Assembly: GCA_963702305.1 (NCBI GenBank)
Contig: CAVPBX010000007.1
Location: 310,001 to 374,000, forward strand
Reading direction: 5' to 3'
Source of the DNA: PALSA-693 sp963702305
GTDB lineage: Bacteria > Actinomycetota > Acidimicrobiia > Acidimicrobiales > Palsa-688
DNA: 64,000 bases
Shown here: positions 17,547-26,058 of the stretch, one piece after another
How positions within the stretch are numbered: the stretch's first letter is position 1
Layout: every line of letters starts with the position of its first letter
The notes under the pieces: generated by a model
What the model saw: the letters and a program-made list of their open reading frames with translations, nothing else
Databases searched by the model: none
Told to the model about the DNA's origin: nothing
Translations under genes and position numbers: made by a program

Positions 17547-18622
17547 GAGACCCCCTCCCTGGCTTGGACCGCTTCGGTGAGTCGCGGCACCACCATCACC
17601 TTCCCCGAGTAGCGACCCTCCGCCAGTCCCACCAGGGCCTCGGAAAGCCGATCGAGCGGCACGTCGTCAGCCTCGATCAACAAGTCGGTCGGGAACCCGT
17701 CCGAAGCCAGCAACTGGAGGGCGCGTTCGAACCCGCCCGCGTCGTAGACGAACGACCCGCACACGGTCAGCTCGTTGAGGAGCACCCGGTTGGGGTCGAA
17801 CGTCGGCTGCTGCATGCCGGCGCCAACCAGCACCAGCCTGCCCCCGCGCCGCAGTTGGTGGAGACCGGCCTCCATCGCTGTCTTCTTGCCCGAGCACTCG
17901 AGGACCACGTCAACGGGCCGCGACGCCAGGCGCTCCGGTTCCCAGGCGGGGAACTGCTCGAGCTCGGTGGGGTCGAGGACCGTGGCCGCCCCGAGTCGGC
18001 GGGCGAGCGTGCGGCGCCGCGCCGCCGGTTCCACCGCGATGACCGGTCCGATGCCCCGCGCCACCAGGGCGGCGATGGCGAGCGCCCCGATGGGGCCGGC
18101 GCCCATGACCATGACCGAGTCGCCGAGGGCGACCCCCGAGCGGGTGATGGCGTGCAGGGCGACGGCCAGCGGTTCGGCCAGGGCAGCCCGGCGGGCCGAG
18201 AGGCCCGGTGGCAGGCGCAGGAGGGCGGCGGCCGGCACGAGCACGTAGCGGGCGAAGGCACCGTCGCGGTCACCGACCACCCCCTGCTGACCTTCGCACT
18301 GGGACGGCTGGCCCTCGCGGCACCGCCGGCACTGCCCGCACATCGGTGAATTGCCCCCCACCACCAGCTCACCGAGCGACCAACCGGTGACGTCCTCGCC
18401 CAGCGCCACGATGGTGCCGCTGTACTCGTGGCCGGCGACCCGTCCCGGCTTCTCGCCCCAGCCCTCGAGGAGCATGTGGATGTCAGACCCGCAGATCCCA
18501 CAGTGATCGACCTCCAGCAGCACTTCGCCGGGGGCCGGTCTCGGCACCGGCCGGTTCTCGACCACCACCTCCCCCGGCCGCCGATACACGGCCGCTGGCA
18601 TCACCTCGGGTAGCTCGATCAT
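17543..18622 (-). CDS. Zinc-dependent medium-chain alcohol dehydrogenase
   Basis: 359 aa. Catalytic zinc ligands Cys41 ('HCGICGSD') and His65-Glu66 ('AGHEYSG'); structural zinc Cys95, 98, 101 and 109; Rossmann motif 'VMGAGPIGALA'. Resembles threonine/sorbitol dehydrogenases. ATG 18622 (MIELPEV) is preferred over 18670 because of a GAGGTG ribosome site and family alignment. Translationally coupled to the VOC gene. Confidence 0.9.
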   Translation of the reverse strand: MIELPEVMPAAVYRRPGEVVVENRPVPRPAPGEVLLEVDHCGICGSDIHMLLEGWGEKPGRVAGHEYSGTIVALGEDVTGWSLGELVVGGNSPMCGQCRRCREGQPSQCEGQQGVVGDRDGAFARYVLVPAAALLRLPPGLSARRAALAEPLAVALHAITRSGVALGDSVMVMGAGPIGALAIAALVARGIGPVIAVEPAARRRTLARRLGAATVLDPTELEQFPAWEPERLASRPVDVVLECSGKKTAMEAGLHQLRRGGRLVLVGAGMQQPTFDPNRVLLNELTVCGSFVYDAGGFERALQLLASDGFPTDLLIEADDVPLDRLSEALVGLAEGRYSGKVMVVPRLTEAVQAREGVS

Positions 18623-18734
18623 GACTGGCACCTCGCTCCGCTCAGGCTTGTCGGTGATCGGGCTCCCCATCGGACCCTGACACCGGCGTCACCTTAGGCC
18701 CGGCCGGGGACCAGACGCCGTCCCCGTGGTGACC

Positions 18735-19113
18735 TCAGGCCGCCAGCCCGCCCTGGGCCCAGCGCACCGACTGCGCCAAGCCGGCCGCGGCCACCGGACC
18801 GACATACCCGGCGGCCCCGGCGCCCAGGGCCCGGGCGACCGGCCCGGACGTGGCGTCGCCCTCCATCTCGACCACCAGCACCCGCGCCGTCGGAAACGTA
18901 CGCATCACCGCGGTCAGGGCGCCCGGGCTGCATGGGGGCACCACCACCAACGCCGAGTCACGCGGCGCCCGCCGGATGTCCTCCACCGCGCACTCCGGGC
19001 CCAGCGCGTCGCGTGAACGCGTCCAGTTGCTCGGGCGACAGCCGCAACCCCACCGCCACCACCGGAGGACCGAGGTGTTCGGGAGTGGCACTGGAATGTC
19101 GAGTGACGAGCAT
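18735..19113 (-). CDS. Small receiver-like protein, frameshifted
   Basis: Two frames make one coherent protein. From ATG 19113: MLVTRHSSATPEHLGPP, then 'LRLSPEQLDAF'; the frame then breaks near 19014, and after dropping one base continues 'RDALGPECAVEDIRR', 'ALVVVPP', 'TARVLVVEME' and 'ARALGAGAAGYVGP' to the stop at 18735. The last part resembles the C-terminal half of a response-regulator receiver ('GA.GYV'). About 125 aa when corrected. No phospho-acceptor Asp is evident. Function unknown. Confidence 0.5.
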
Positions 19114-19252
19114 GGCGGGCCTCCGTGGGCTGCCTCTCCATCATCCGTCCGCAGGTTCATCGTCGGCTGAACGCTGGCTGAGCCGCGCCTGAAGATCTGT
19201 TCGCCCGGGGGTGGCGCAGGGCCATCCCGTCGTCAGTGTCGGCCGCCCACTC

Positions 19253-19258
19253 TAGAAT
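19253..19258 (+). promoter_or_regulatory. -10 box (TAGAAT) upstream of the flavin monooxygenase gene
   Basis: TAGAAT is followed by a leader of about 35 nt containing AGGAGG before the GTG start at 19297, so unlike its neighbours this gene has a normal leader. Confidence 0.45.
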
Positions 19259-19296
19259 GAGGTTTCACTTCCCGACAGCTCCAGGAGGCGCCGGCC

Positions 19297-20496
19297 GTGC
19301 ACGAGTTTTCGCATCCCGCCATCGACGCCCTCCGCCAGGCGGGGCCGGAGCTGCAAGCCGAGGCAGCCCGCTCCGCCGAAGAGCGGCGCCTCTCCGAGCG
19401 CACCGCCAAGATCCTGCGCCAGACCGGGGTGATGCGCCTCTGCCAGCCGGCCCGGTACGGCGGATTCGAAGCAGACCCTCGGGTCTTCGTGGAGGCCATG
19501 ATGATCGCCGGCGAGTACGACGGCGCCGCGGCGTGGGTCCTCGGGGTGGTCGGGGTCCACAACTGGCACATCGGCCTGTACGCCGACTCGGTCCAAGCCG
19601 AGGTGTGGGGTGACGACCCGGACACGTGGATCAGCTCCTCGTACAACTACGTGGGTCGGGCCCGCCGAGTTGAAGGCGGGTTCCAGCTGAGCGGCCGATG
19701 GGCCTTCTCCTCTGGGTGCGAACACGCCCGGTGGGTGTTCGTGGGGGGGTTCGTCTACGACGAGGACGACCAGCCGGTGGAGATGCGCCACTTCCTCCTG
19801 CCCCGGGCCGACTACCAGATCATCGACGTCTGGCACGTGGCCGGGCTGAGCGGCACCGGAAGCCAGGACATCGTCGTCGACGACGCCTTCGTCCCCGACG
19901 CCCACAGCATGAGCTGGCCGGACCTGCGAGCCCACCGGTGTCCCGGCGTCGAGGTCAACCGCGCCCCCCTGTTCCAGGTGCCCTGGGGGTCGATGTTCCT
20001 CAACGCGGTGACCGCGCCGATGGTCGGCATGGCCCGCGGCATGCTCCATGGCGCCCTGGACCTGGTCAAGCAGCGGGTCAGCGGCTACGTGCCGCCGGGA
20101 CCGGCGACCGGGCCCTTCGAGGCCAAACGGATCTGGCCGGCGGTCACCATGGCCAAGCTGGCCGAAGCGTCCGCCGAGATCGACGCCGCCCGCCTCCAGC
20201 TCCTCGACAATCTCGGCGACGTGTACGGCTTCGCCGTCGCCGGCGATCCGGTCCCGCTGGAGGTCCGGGCCCGGGCCCGCCGGGACCAGGTGGTGGCGGT
20301 CACCCGGGCGACCGGCGCGGCCAACACCATCTTCTCGCTGGCCGGCGGACGAGGTTTGTCGTTGAAGAGTCCCATCCAGCGGCTGTGGCGGGACGTGCAC
20401 GCCGGGTCGCACCACGTCGTCAACGGCGCCGACCAGGCCCTTACGGGCTACGGCGCCTACCTGATGGGCGAGCCGATCGAGGATCAGCTGGTGTAG
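19297..20496 (+). CDS. HsaA-like flavin-dependent monooxygenase (acyl-CoA dehydrogenase fold)
   Basis: 399 aa. The acyl-CoA dehydrogenase fold without the acyl-CoA catalytic Glu; the C-terminal 'SLKSPIQRLWRDVHAGSHH' is characteristic of group D flavin monooxygenases such as HsaA (3-HSA hydroxylase of steroid catabolism) and HpaB-like enzymes. These need a separate flavin reductase, which is not in the window. Alternative: a related hydroxylase for another phenolic compound. GTG start with AGGAGG 9 bp upstream. Confidence 0.85.
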   Translation: MHEFSHPAIDALRQAGPELQAEAARSAEERRLSERTAKILRQTGVMRLCQPARYGGFEADPRVFVEAMMIAGEYDGAAAWVLGVVGVHNWHIGLYADSVQAEVWGDDPDTWISSSYNYVGRARRVEGGFQLSGRWAFSSGCEHARWVFVGGFVYDEDDQPVEMRHFLLPRADYQIIDVWHVAGLSGTGSQDIVVDDAFVPDAHSMSWPDLRAHRCPGVEVNRAPLFQVPWGSMFLNAVTAPMVGMARGMLHGALDLVKQRVSGYVPPGPATGPFEAKRIWPAVTMAKLAEASAEIDAARLQLLDNLGDVYGFAVAGDPVPLEVRARARRDQVVAVTRATGAANTIFSLAGGRGLSLKSPIQRLWRDVHAGSHHVVNGADQALTGYGAYLMGEPIEDQLV

Positions 20497-20540
20497 GCGG
20501 CGACCCGCCCACCTTCCGCCGCGGTGTAAACCGGGAGGGC

Positions 20541-20795
20541 GTGAAGCTGACCCTCGACCTGCATGACATCTACAACCGCGGAGATGCCATCGACCGGGCG
20601 CTGCGGGCGGTGATCGACGAGGCGGTCGACAAGAAGGCGCGGACCGTGGAGATCATCCCCGGGAAGGGCAGCGGGCAGCTCAAGAAGCGGGTCCTCCGGT
20701 TCCTGGATCAGAAGGATGTCAAGGCCCTGTACCACCGGGTGGAGAAGGACTCCGACAACTTCGGCCGGGTGTTCGTCCATTTCCGCTGGAAGTAG
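20541..20795 (+). CDS. Small Smr-domain protein
   Basis: 84 aa, almost only a Smr (MutS2 C-terminal-like) domain: 'LDLHDIY' at the N-terminus and the 'IIPGKGSGQLKKRV' loop. Such domains nick or bind branched DNA or cleave RNA. GTG 20541 is the first plausible start after an in-frame stop-free stretch; GGGAGGG is very close to it. Confidence 0.8.
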   Translation: MKLTLDLHDIYNRGDAIDRALRAVIDEAVDKKARTVEIIPGKGSGQLKKRVLRFLDQKDVKALYHRVEKDSDNFGRVFVHFRWK

Positions 20796-21212
20796 TTGCT
20801 ACTACCGCGCGATGACCTGGTCCGGGGTGCGGCTGGAGACAGCAGCCCGGTGCCCTTACCCCAGGACACCGGGCCGGTTTGTCTCGCCGGAAGGGTTCAG
20901 CGGCTGGGCCCCTTTGACCAACCTGACCCTTCACCGATGATTGTGAACCGCCCAGCCCAACGACCCCCCAACCGCTGACCACTCGTTCCCCAACCCTGCC
21001 CCATCACCGCTCGCAGGATCACCCAGCAGCGGCCCAGCGGTCCTGGACGCAAGGGGCAAGAGCATCCAGGACCGCACGGGGGCCTACCGCGGCAGCACCC
21101 AACGTAATAGGCGACCCTCAAGGAGATAGGTGATAGGCGCCGAACTAACCCGTAGGGGGTCAGTTGGCCGGCAAGGGGCGTCCAGCTGACCCCCCGGCGT
21201 ATTCTTTGCTCG
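20796..21212. other. Intergenic region of about 415 bp with one hairpin
   Basis: No frame has protein-like composition. The only structure seen is a perfect 10-bp inverted repeat at 21038-21047/21065-21074 (CGGTCCTGGA) with a 17-nt loop. It lies between convergent genes, so termination is the simplest role. Confidence 0.5.
21038..21074. terminator. 10-bp perfect inverted repeat between convergent genes
   Basis: CGGTCCTGGA pairs with TCCAGGACCG across a 17-nt purine-rich loop. No T-tract follows on either strand. Confidence 0.35.
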
Positions 21213-21779
21213 TCAGGCAGCCGGCACGCTGGTGACCAGCTTGGCCCGCACCAGCGGCTCGAAGTGCTCGAGCGGCTCGCTCCGGTAGTCGGCGTCGAAG
21301 GCGGTCTGGTCGTACTTGGCGCAGAACTCCTCCGTGTGCTCGAAATACGGCGAGTCTCGGTACGCTTCGCGGGCGTTCTTGTCCAGCCCGATGTGGTGCC
21401 AGAAGTAGTAACCCTGGAAGATCCCGTGGTGCTCCACCATCCAGTGATTGGCCTCCGACACGAACGGCTTGAGGATGGCGGCGCCGATGGCGGGATGGTT
21501 GAAGGGCGACAACGTGTCGCCGATGTCGTGGATCAGGGCGCACAGCACATACTCGTCATCCCGGCCGTCCCGCTCAGCCCGGGTGGCGGTCTGGAGGGAA
21601 TGCTCGAGCCGATCGACGGGGAACCCGCCGTGATCGTTCTTGAGGTAGCGCAGCTGCTCCAGCACGTGCTCCGGCACAAAGCTCTGCGTCACGTTGAGCT
21701 GGGGCGAGATCGCAGCCCAGTCCTCGGCAGTGGACTCCTCGAACGTCCGGAACTTGGCCTGGCGAGCGGTGAACGTCAT
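21213..21779 (-). CDS. HD-domain protein (COG4341-like predicted phosphohydrolase/oxygenase)
   Basis: 188 aa. HD metal ligands: His60 ('RLEHS'), His84-Asp85 ('LIHDIGD'), His117-His118 ('EHHGIFQGYY') and His128-129. The 'HHGIFQGYYFWHH' region matches the small COG4341 family, which is related to diiron HD oxygenases such as PhnZ and MIOX as well as phosphohydrolases, so the reaction cannot be settled from sequence. Confidence 0.8.
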   Translation of the reverse strand: MTFTARQAKFRTFEESTAEDWAAISPQLNVTQSFVPEHVLEQLRYLKNDHGGFPVDRLEHSLQTATRAERDGRDDEYVLCALIHDIGDTLSPFNHPAIGAAILKPFVSEANHWMVEHHGIFQGYYFWHHIGLDKNAREAYRDSPYFEHTEEFCAKYDQTAFDADYRSEPLEHFEPLVRAKLVTSVPAA

Positions 21780-21800
21780 GACCCCAGGCTACCGCTCGCC

Positions 21801-22175
21801 TCACCCGGCGGCTAGGGCCAGGCCCGCCGTGGCCGCGGCCGCGCCCAGGACCACGCCCACGGCCACGTTCTGGGCCGCCAACCGGACCGCGCCCTCCTCG
21901 ACCAGGGCGATGGTCTCGAAACTGAAGGTGGAAAAAGTGGTGTAGGCGCCGACCAGGCCCGCTCCCACCACCAGCTTCGGTGTGTTGGGCAGCCCGTCGT
22001 AGATGGCCAGCCCGCTCAACAGGCCGAGCCCAAACGATCCGGAGACGTTGACCACCAGCGTGCCGAGAGGGGACCGGCCGCCGATCCGCTCGGTGACCAC
22101 GGTATCGACCACGTACCGCAGCGGCGCCCCGACCGCCCCGGCCAGCCCGACGAGCACCCATTGCCACCACGTCAT
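21801..22175 (-). CDS. crcB: Fluoride channel CrcB/Fluc, second subunit
   Basis: 124 aa, four transmembrane helices. Fluc hallmarks 'GTLVVNVSGSF' (channel Asn) and 'YTTFSTFSFE' (phenylalanine box) are present. ATG 22175 overlaps the stop of the DUF190 gene by 4 bp. With the other CrcB at 22517-22924 it probably forms a heterodimeric fluoride exporter. Confidence 0.93.
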   Translation of the reverse strand: MTWWQWVLVGLAGAVGAPLRYVVDTVVTERIGGRSPLGTLVVNVSGSFGLGLLSGLAIYDGLPNTPKLVVGAGLVGAYTTFSTFSFETIALVEEGAVRLAAQNVAVGVVLGAAAATAGLALAAG

Positions 22176-22516
22176 TCGTGGTCGGGATGCCGGACGTAAT
22201 GCAACACGTCTACGTCCTCCACGGTCACCAGGCCGCCTTCCACCAACTCGAGGATCTCGGCGGCGAAGGCTTCGACGGCTGGCGCCGAATCGACGATGAC
22301 GATGCACACCGGTAGGTCGTCGGAGAGGGACAGAATCCGGGTGGTGTGGATGTGGTTGGACTTCCCGTAGCCCTCGACGCCGCGAAACACGGTGACGCCA
22401 GCGACGCCGGCCGCGTGCGCCCGCGTGACGATCTCGGTCGCCAACGAGTGGTGTCCCACCTGGTCCCGTTCGCCGACCAGGATCGTCAGGCGCTTGGCCG
22501 GCCCCGACAGTTCCAC
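22172..22516 (-). CDS. DUF190 protein of the fluoride operon
   Basis: 114 aa DUF190 (PII-like fold) protein with 'VGHHSLATEIV' and 'GVEGYGKSNHIHT', both typical. It is sandwiched between two crcB genes with overlaps of 4 bp downstream and no gap upstream. DUF190 proteins are repeatedly found with crcB and are thought to regulate or assist it; the exact role is unknown. Confidence 0.9.
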   Translation of the reverse strand: MELSGPAKRLTILVGERDQVGHHSLATEIVTRAHAAGVAGVTVFRGVEGYGKSNHIHTTRILSLSDDLPVCIVIVDSAPAVEAFAAEILELVEGGLVTVEDVDVLHYVRHPDHE

Positions 22517-22924
22517 TCAACCAGCCTCCCTGGTCCAGGCGGCTCGCGCCAGCACCGCGCCGATTCGCACCGCGGCCAACCCCCCCGCGACTGAGGCCCC
22601 GAGGTAGAGGGCCGCCGTTCCCGGCCGACCGGCCCGCACCAGCAGGTCCATCTCCACCACGAAGGTGGAGAAGGTTGTCAGGCCCCCACAGAACCCAGTG
22701 GCGAGCAGCGGGCGGAAGTAGCGCGTCGGGCCGAGCCGTTCCAGGGCCGTGACCGCGATGAACCCCAGCAACAACGACCCGGCCACATTGACGATCAGAG
22801 TCGCCCACGGGAACCCATTGGTGCCCGCCGGAAGGGCCCGGCCGACGGCTACCCGCAAGAGGGTGCCCGCCGCCCCACCCATGGCCACCACGCCCAGCAC
22901 CCCTGGCGGGAATCGTCGTCGCAC
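22517..22924 (-). CDS. crcB: Fluoride channel CrcB/Fluc, first subunit
   Basis: 135 aa, four transmembrane helices, with 'TLIVNVAGSLLLGF' and 'GLTTFSTFVVEMDLL'. First gene of the crcB-DUF190-crcB operon. GTG start; a GATACT box lies 5 bp upstream, so the message is probably near-leaderless. No fluoride riboswitch is recognisable in the short upstream gap. Confidence 0.93.
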   Translation of the reverse strand: MRRRFPPGVLGVVAMGGAAGTLLRVAVGRALPAGTNGFPWATLIVNVAGSLLLGFIAVTALERLGPTRYFRPLLATGFCGGLTTFSTFVVEMDLLVRAGRPGTAALYLGASVAGGLAAVRIGAVLARAAWTREAG

Positions 22925-22961
22925 ACTGCAGTATCACCGCTGGCGGCCGCGGCCGGCGATC

Positions 22962-22967
22962 TAAGGT
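22962..22967 (+). promoter_or_regulatory. -10 box (TAAGGT) of a leaderless promoter
   Basis: TAAGGT ends 8 bp before ATG 22976 of the SDR gene; no ribosome site intervenes. Confidence 0.5.
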
Positions 22968-22975
22968 CGCTCGCT

Positions 22976-23767
22976 ATGACCGATTTGCAAGGCGCGCGGG
23001 TACTGGTGACCGGGGCGAATGGCGGCCTGGGGCGGGCCATCGCGTTGGCGCTGAAAGTCGAAGGCGCAGAGCTGCTCCTGACCGGGCGGCGGGCCGAGCC
23101 CCTCGACGCGGTGGCGACCGAAGTGGAGGGGCGGGCCATCGTCGCCGACCTGGCCGACCGCCGTCAGCTCGACCGACTGTTGGCCGAAGCCGGCGACATC
23201 GATGTGCTGGTCGCCAACGCCGCCCTCCCGGCATCGGGTGATCTCGGCGAGTGGCAACAGGACCAGATCGACCGGGTGCTGGAGGTCAACCTGGCCAACC
23301 CCATCGCCATGACGAGGGCGCTGCTGCCGGGCTTTCGGGCCCGGGGCTCAGGTCACTTCGTCTACGTGTCGTCCCTGTCCGGCCGGGTGGCGTCGAAGGG
23401 GGCGTCGCTGTACTCGGCGACCAAGTTCGGCCTGCGCGGCTTCGCCGGCGGCTTACGGGCCGACGTGCGAGGCAGCGGTATAGGGGTCTCGGTCGTGTTC
23501 CCCGGGTTCGTGCGCGACGCCGGGATGTTCGCGGACACCGGGGCCACCCTCCCCTGGGGCGTCGCCACCGTCGCACCCGAAGCGGTGGCAGCCGCGGTGG
23601 TCAAGGCCATCCGGGTGGACCGGGCCGAAGCGGTGGTCGCGCCGCTGAGCTTGCGCCTGGGTGCCTTCCTCGGCGCCCTGGCCCCGGGCGTCTCGGCGGC
23701 GGTGCAAGCGCGGGTGGGCAACGGGTTGTCCGACGAGCTGATCGCGGCCCAGCGCCACAAGCGGTAG
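22976..23767 (+). CDS. Short-chain dehydrogenase/reductase
   Basis: 263 aa classical SDR: cofactor motif 'TGANGGLG' near residue 13, 'NAA' motif, Ser in 'VSSLSG' and catalytic 'YSATK'. The C-terminal half has an extra hydrophobic segment ('LGAFLGALAPGVSAAV') as in SDRs acting on lipids or steroids. Substrate unknown. Confidence 0.9.
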   Translation: MTDLQGARVLVTGANGGLGRAIALALKVEGAELLLTGRRAEPLDAVATEVEGRAIVADLADRRQLDRLLAEAGDIDVLVANAALPASGDLGEWQQDQIDRVLEVNLANPIAMTRALLPGFRARGSGHFVYVSSLSGRVASKGASLYSATKFGLRGFAGGLRADVRGSGIGVSVVFPGFVRDAGMFADTGATLPWGVATVAPEAVAAAVVKAIRVDRAEAVVAPLSLRLGAFLGALAPGVSAAVQARVGNGLSDELIAAQRHKR

Positions 23768-23768
23768 C

Positions 23769-24584
23769 TCAAATGGTGAAGGCCAGGTTGGCGACCACCT
23801 GGCGGCCGAGCCCGGTGTCGCCCGATAGCGCCACGTCGTCGAGCACCGTGGCCGGGTCGACCCGCCCGCACGCCAGCCGAGTAAACAGGCCCGACTCCAA
23901 CGCCACCACCGCCGTCGCCGGGGCGTCGAGGTTGTCGACGACCCGGGCCCGCCCGTCGACGGCCACGTGCACCGACCTTTCGACAGGCCCGGTCAGCTCG
24001 AACGTCACCCGTGACCCTTCGGGCGCGCCCGCCTTCTTGCCGACGATGTAACCGAGGGCCCGGACGATTTCGTCCACCGCCTGTTCGGCAACCGGGCCGC
24101 TCTCGTGACCGGCCCGGCCCACCGCGTCCCGCACGTCCTGCTCGTGCACCCAGCAGTCGAAGATCCGGATCTGCATGAACCGCCGGTAGTCGGCCTGCCC
24201 GATCGGAGTCCACGACGGGGCGGAGAAATCATCCTCGCCCATGCCGGCGAGGGCCTCCCGTCGGGCGTTGGTCACCTCGGTGAAGCGTTCGAGCACCTCG
24301 GCGCGCGGCTCGTTCGCGAGCGCGGTCACCCACACCTCGTTGAACCCTCCGATGTCGTTGCGGACATGATCGGGACGGCCCGGATCGATCTTGGGATTGG
24401 GGCGCCCGAGGATCATCGACTCGGTGCCGATGACGTGGGCGTACTGGGCGGAAACGGGCCAGCCCGGGCAGGGGGTGCCTCGGGACCACTCGCTGTCGGT
24501 CAGCCCCGCGCCCAGATCGCCGAGGGACGACCAGACTTCGTCGAGTTGGGCGATCAGGCCGGCGGCGGAATTGTCGGCGGTCAT
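23769..24584 (-). CDS. DinB/mycothiol-dependent maleylpyruvate isomerase-like protein
   Basis: 271 aa. N-terminal MDMPI-type DinB bundle with 'TPCPGWPVSAQYAHV' (metal-binding His) and 'IFDCWVHEQDVRDAVGR', and an SCP2-like C-terminal part. In actinobacteria the family uses or is linked to mycothiol. It ends next to the SDR and starts 3 bp after the end of the Rv2466c-like gene, so all minus-strand genes back to 26836 may be one operon. Confidence 0.85.
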   Translation of the reverse strand: MTADNSAAGLIAQLDEVWSSLGDLGAGLTDSEWSRGTPCPGWPVSAQYAHVIGTESMILGRPNPKIDPGRPDHVRNDIGGFNEVWVTALANEPRAEVLERFTEVTNARREALAGMGEDDFSAPSWTPIGQADYRRFMQIRIFDCWVHEQDVRDAVGRAGHESGPVAEQAVDEIVRALGYIVGKKAGAPEGSRVTFELTGPVERSVHVAVDGRARVVDNLDAPATAVVALESGLFTRLACGRVDPATVLDDVALSGDTGLGRQVVANLAFTI

Positions 24585-24587
24585 CGG

Positions 24588-25259
24588 TCAGGCCACCGGG
24601 TGGGCGACGGTGTTCCAGTCGCGGGCCGTCAGGTACGGGGCAAAGCTGGCGCTGATGTGCTCCCAGTCGGCCGCGGTCTTGGGCCGTCGGAGCTCATACA
24701 GATGGGGGAATTCCGCCCAGCCGGCCACCAGGTCCCACAGTCGTCCGGCCGCCTCGCCGGTCGGGGCCGGGGTCACGACCGGACCGAACAGCACCGCCGA
24801 CCCGTCGATGACCAGGGTCGGCACCCCGTACCCGCCGAGGGCCACCACCCGGTCGTGGTCGGCCCGCACGTCGTCGTGGGTGGTCGGATCCGCGATGGCC
24901 GCCTCGACGGCGCTCGGATCCAGGCCGGCCTCGATCAGGGCGACGGCCGCCCCGTCGGGGCTGTGCACCTTGCGACCCTCCTCGTGCAGGGCGCGGCCGG
25001 CGGCGGCGTAGAAGCGGTCGACGGCGTCGTTGCCCTGCGGGCTGCGGCGCATGAGGGCGGCGATCCGCAGCAACGACCAGCCGTACGACCAGGACCGCTC
25101 CCACGGGTGCTTCTTGCCCTCTTCGCGGTTGACCTCTTCCAGCGAAAAAAACTTCCAGGTGACGGCGACATCCCGTTGTTCGGCCACGGTGCGAATCCAT
25201 TTGCTGGTCTGGTACGCCCACGGGCACATCACGTCGAAGTGGAAGTCGATGGCGGTCAT
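24588..25259 (-). CDS. DsbA-fold oxidoreductase, Rv2466c (mycothiol-dependent nitroreductase)-like
   Basis: 223 aa thioredoxin-fold/DsbA protein. The N-terminal 'FHFDVMCPWAYQTSKWI' aligns with the Rv2466c family, in which the site is CPWC; here the second Cys is Ala. 'GVPTLVID' carries the cis-Pro and 'FPHLYELRRPKT' the family C-terminus. With one Cys it could still form a mixed disulfide with mycothiol. ATG 25259 marks the first family residue. Confidence 0.85.
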   Translation of the reverse strand: MTAIDFHFDVMCPWAYQTSKWIRTVAEQRDVAVTWKFFSLEEVNREEGKKHPWERSWSYGWSLLRIAALMRRSPQGNDAVDRFYAAAGRALHEEGRKVHSPDGAAVALIEAGLDPSAVEAAIADPTTHDDVRADHDRVVALGGYGVPTLVIDGSAVLFGPVVTPAPTGEAAGRLWDLVAGWAEFPHLYELRRPKTAADWEHISASFAPYLTARDWNTVAHPVA

Positions 25260-25267
25260 GATGCCGC

Positions 25268-26035
25268 TTACCTGCCGGTCCAGGCCGGCGGCCGCTTCTC
25301 GATAAAGGCCATCAAGCCCTCCTTGGCGTCCTCGCTCCCCATGGCTTTGGCCATGGCTTCTCCCGACATCCGCCAGCCGGTGTCCTCGTCCTCGGTCATG
25401 GCGGCGAGCACGACGTGGCGGGAGGCGCGCACCGAAACGGGGGCGTTGGCCTCGATCCGGGCGGCCAACTCCTTGGCCTTCGCCAGCGCCTCGCCTGGCT
25501 CGCACAGCACGTTGACCAAGCCGAAATGGTGGGCTCGTTCGGCCTCGATCGGATCGCCGGTGAGGGTGAGCTCCATGGCCACGTTGAAGGGCAATTTGCG
25601 AGGTAGGCGGAAGAGCCCACCCCCGGCGGCCACCAGACTGCGTTTGACCTCGGGGATCCCGAACCGGGCCGTGGTGGACGCCACGATGAGATCGCACGCC
25701 AAGGTGATCTCGGTCCCGCCGGCCAACGCCGGGCCGTCGACCGCGGCGATGATGGGCTTGGACCGCTCCCGCCTGGTGATGCCGGCGAACCCGCCGTGGG
25801 CGGTGGCCAGGTCGCCGGCCCGGCCGGCATTGATCTCCTTGAGGTCGGCGCCGGCGGAGAAGACCGGCGGCACCCCGGCGAGGATTCCGACCCACAGGCC
25901 GTCGTCTTCCTCGAGGCGGTCGATGGCCGCTTCGATGCCGCGGGCGACCTCACCGTTGACGGCGTTGCGCGCCTCCGGTCGGTTGATGGTGATGATGGCG
26001 CAATGGCCTTCGGTTGCGTACTCGATGGTCGACAC
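25268..26035 (-). CDS. Enoyl-CoA hydratase/isomerase family protein
   Basis: 255 aa crotonase-fold protein. Oxyanion-hole segments 'FSAGADLKEI' and 'GPALAGGTEITLACDL' are clear. GTG 26035 has GAGGGG 8 bp upstream and gives the normal length. The literal frame has no stop between this gene and the upstream SDR and reads as a fusion; I judge that an artefact of one inserted base in the SDR (see that entry). Confidence 0.87.
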   Translation of the reverse strand: MSTIEYATEGHCAIITINRPEARNAVNGEVARGIEAAIDRLEEDDGLWVGILAGVPPVFSAGADLKEINAGRAGDLATAHGGFAGITRRERSKPIIAAVDGPALAGGTEITLACDLIVASTTARFGIPEVKRSLVAAGGGLFRLPRKLPFNVAMELTLTGDPIEAERAHHFGLVNVLCEPGEALAKAKELAARIEANAPVSVRASRHVVLAAMTEDEDTGWRMSGEAMAKAMGSEDAKEGLMAFIEKRPPAWTGR

Positions 26036-26058
26036 GTCGGTCCCCTCTTTTTCCTGGG

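Noticed and set aside
22925..22975. Fluoride riboswitch upstream of crcB
   Set aside because: The gap is about 50 bp, has no recognisable conserved core, and the promoter appears leaderless.
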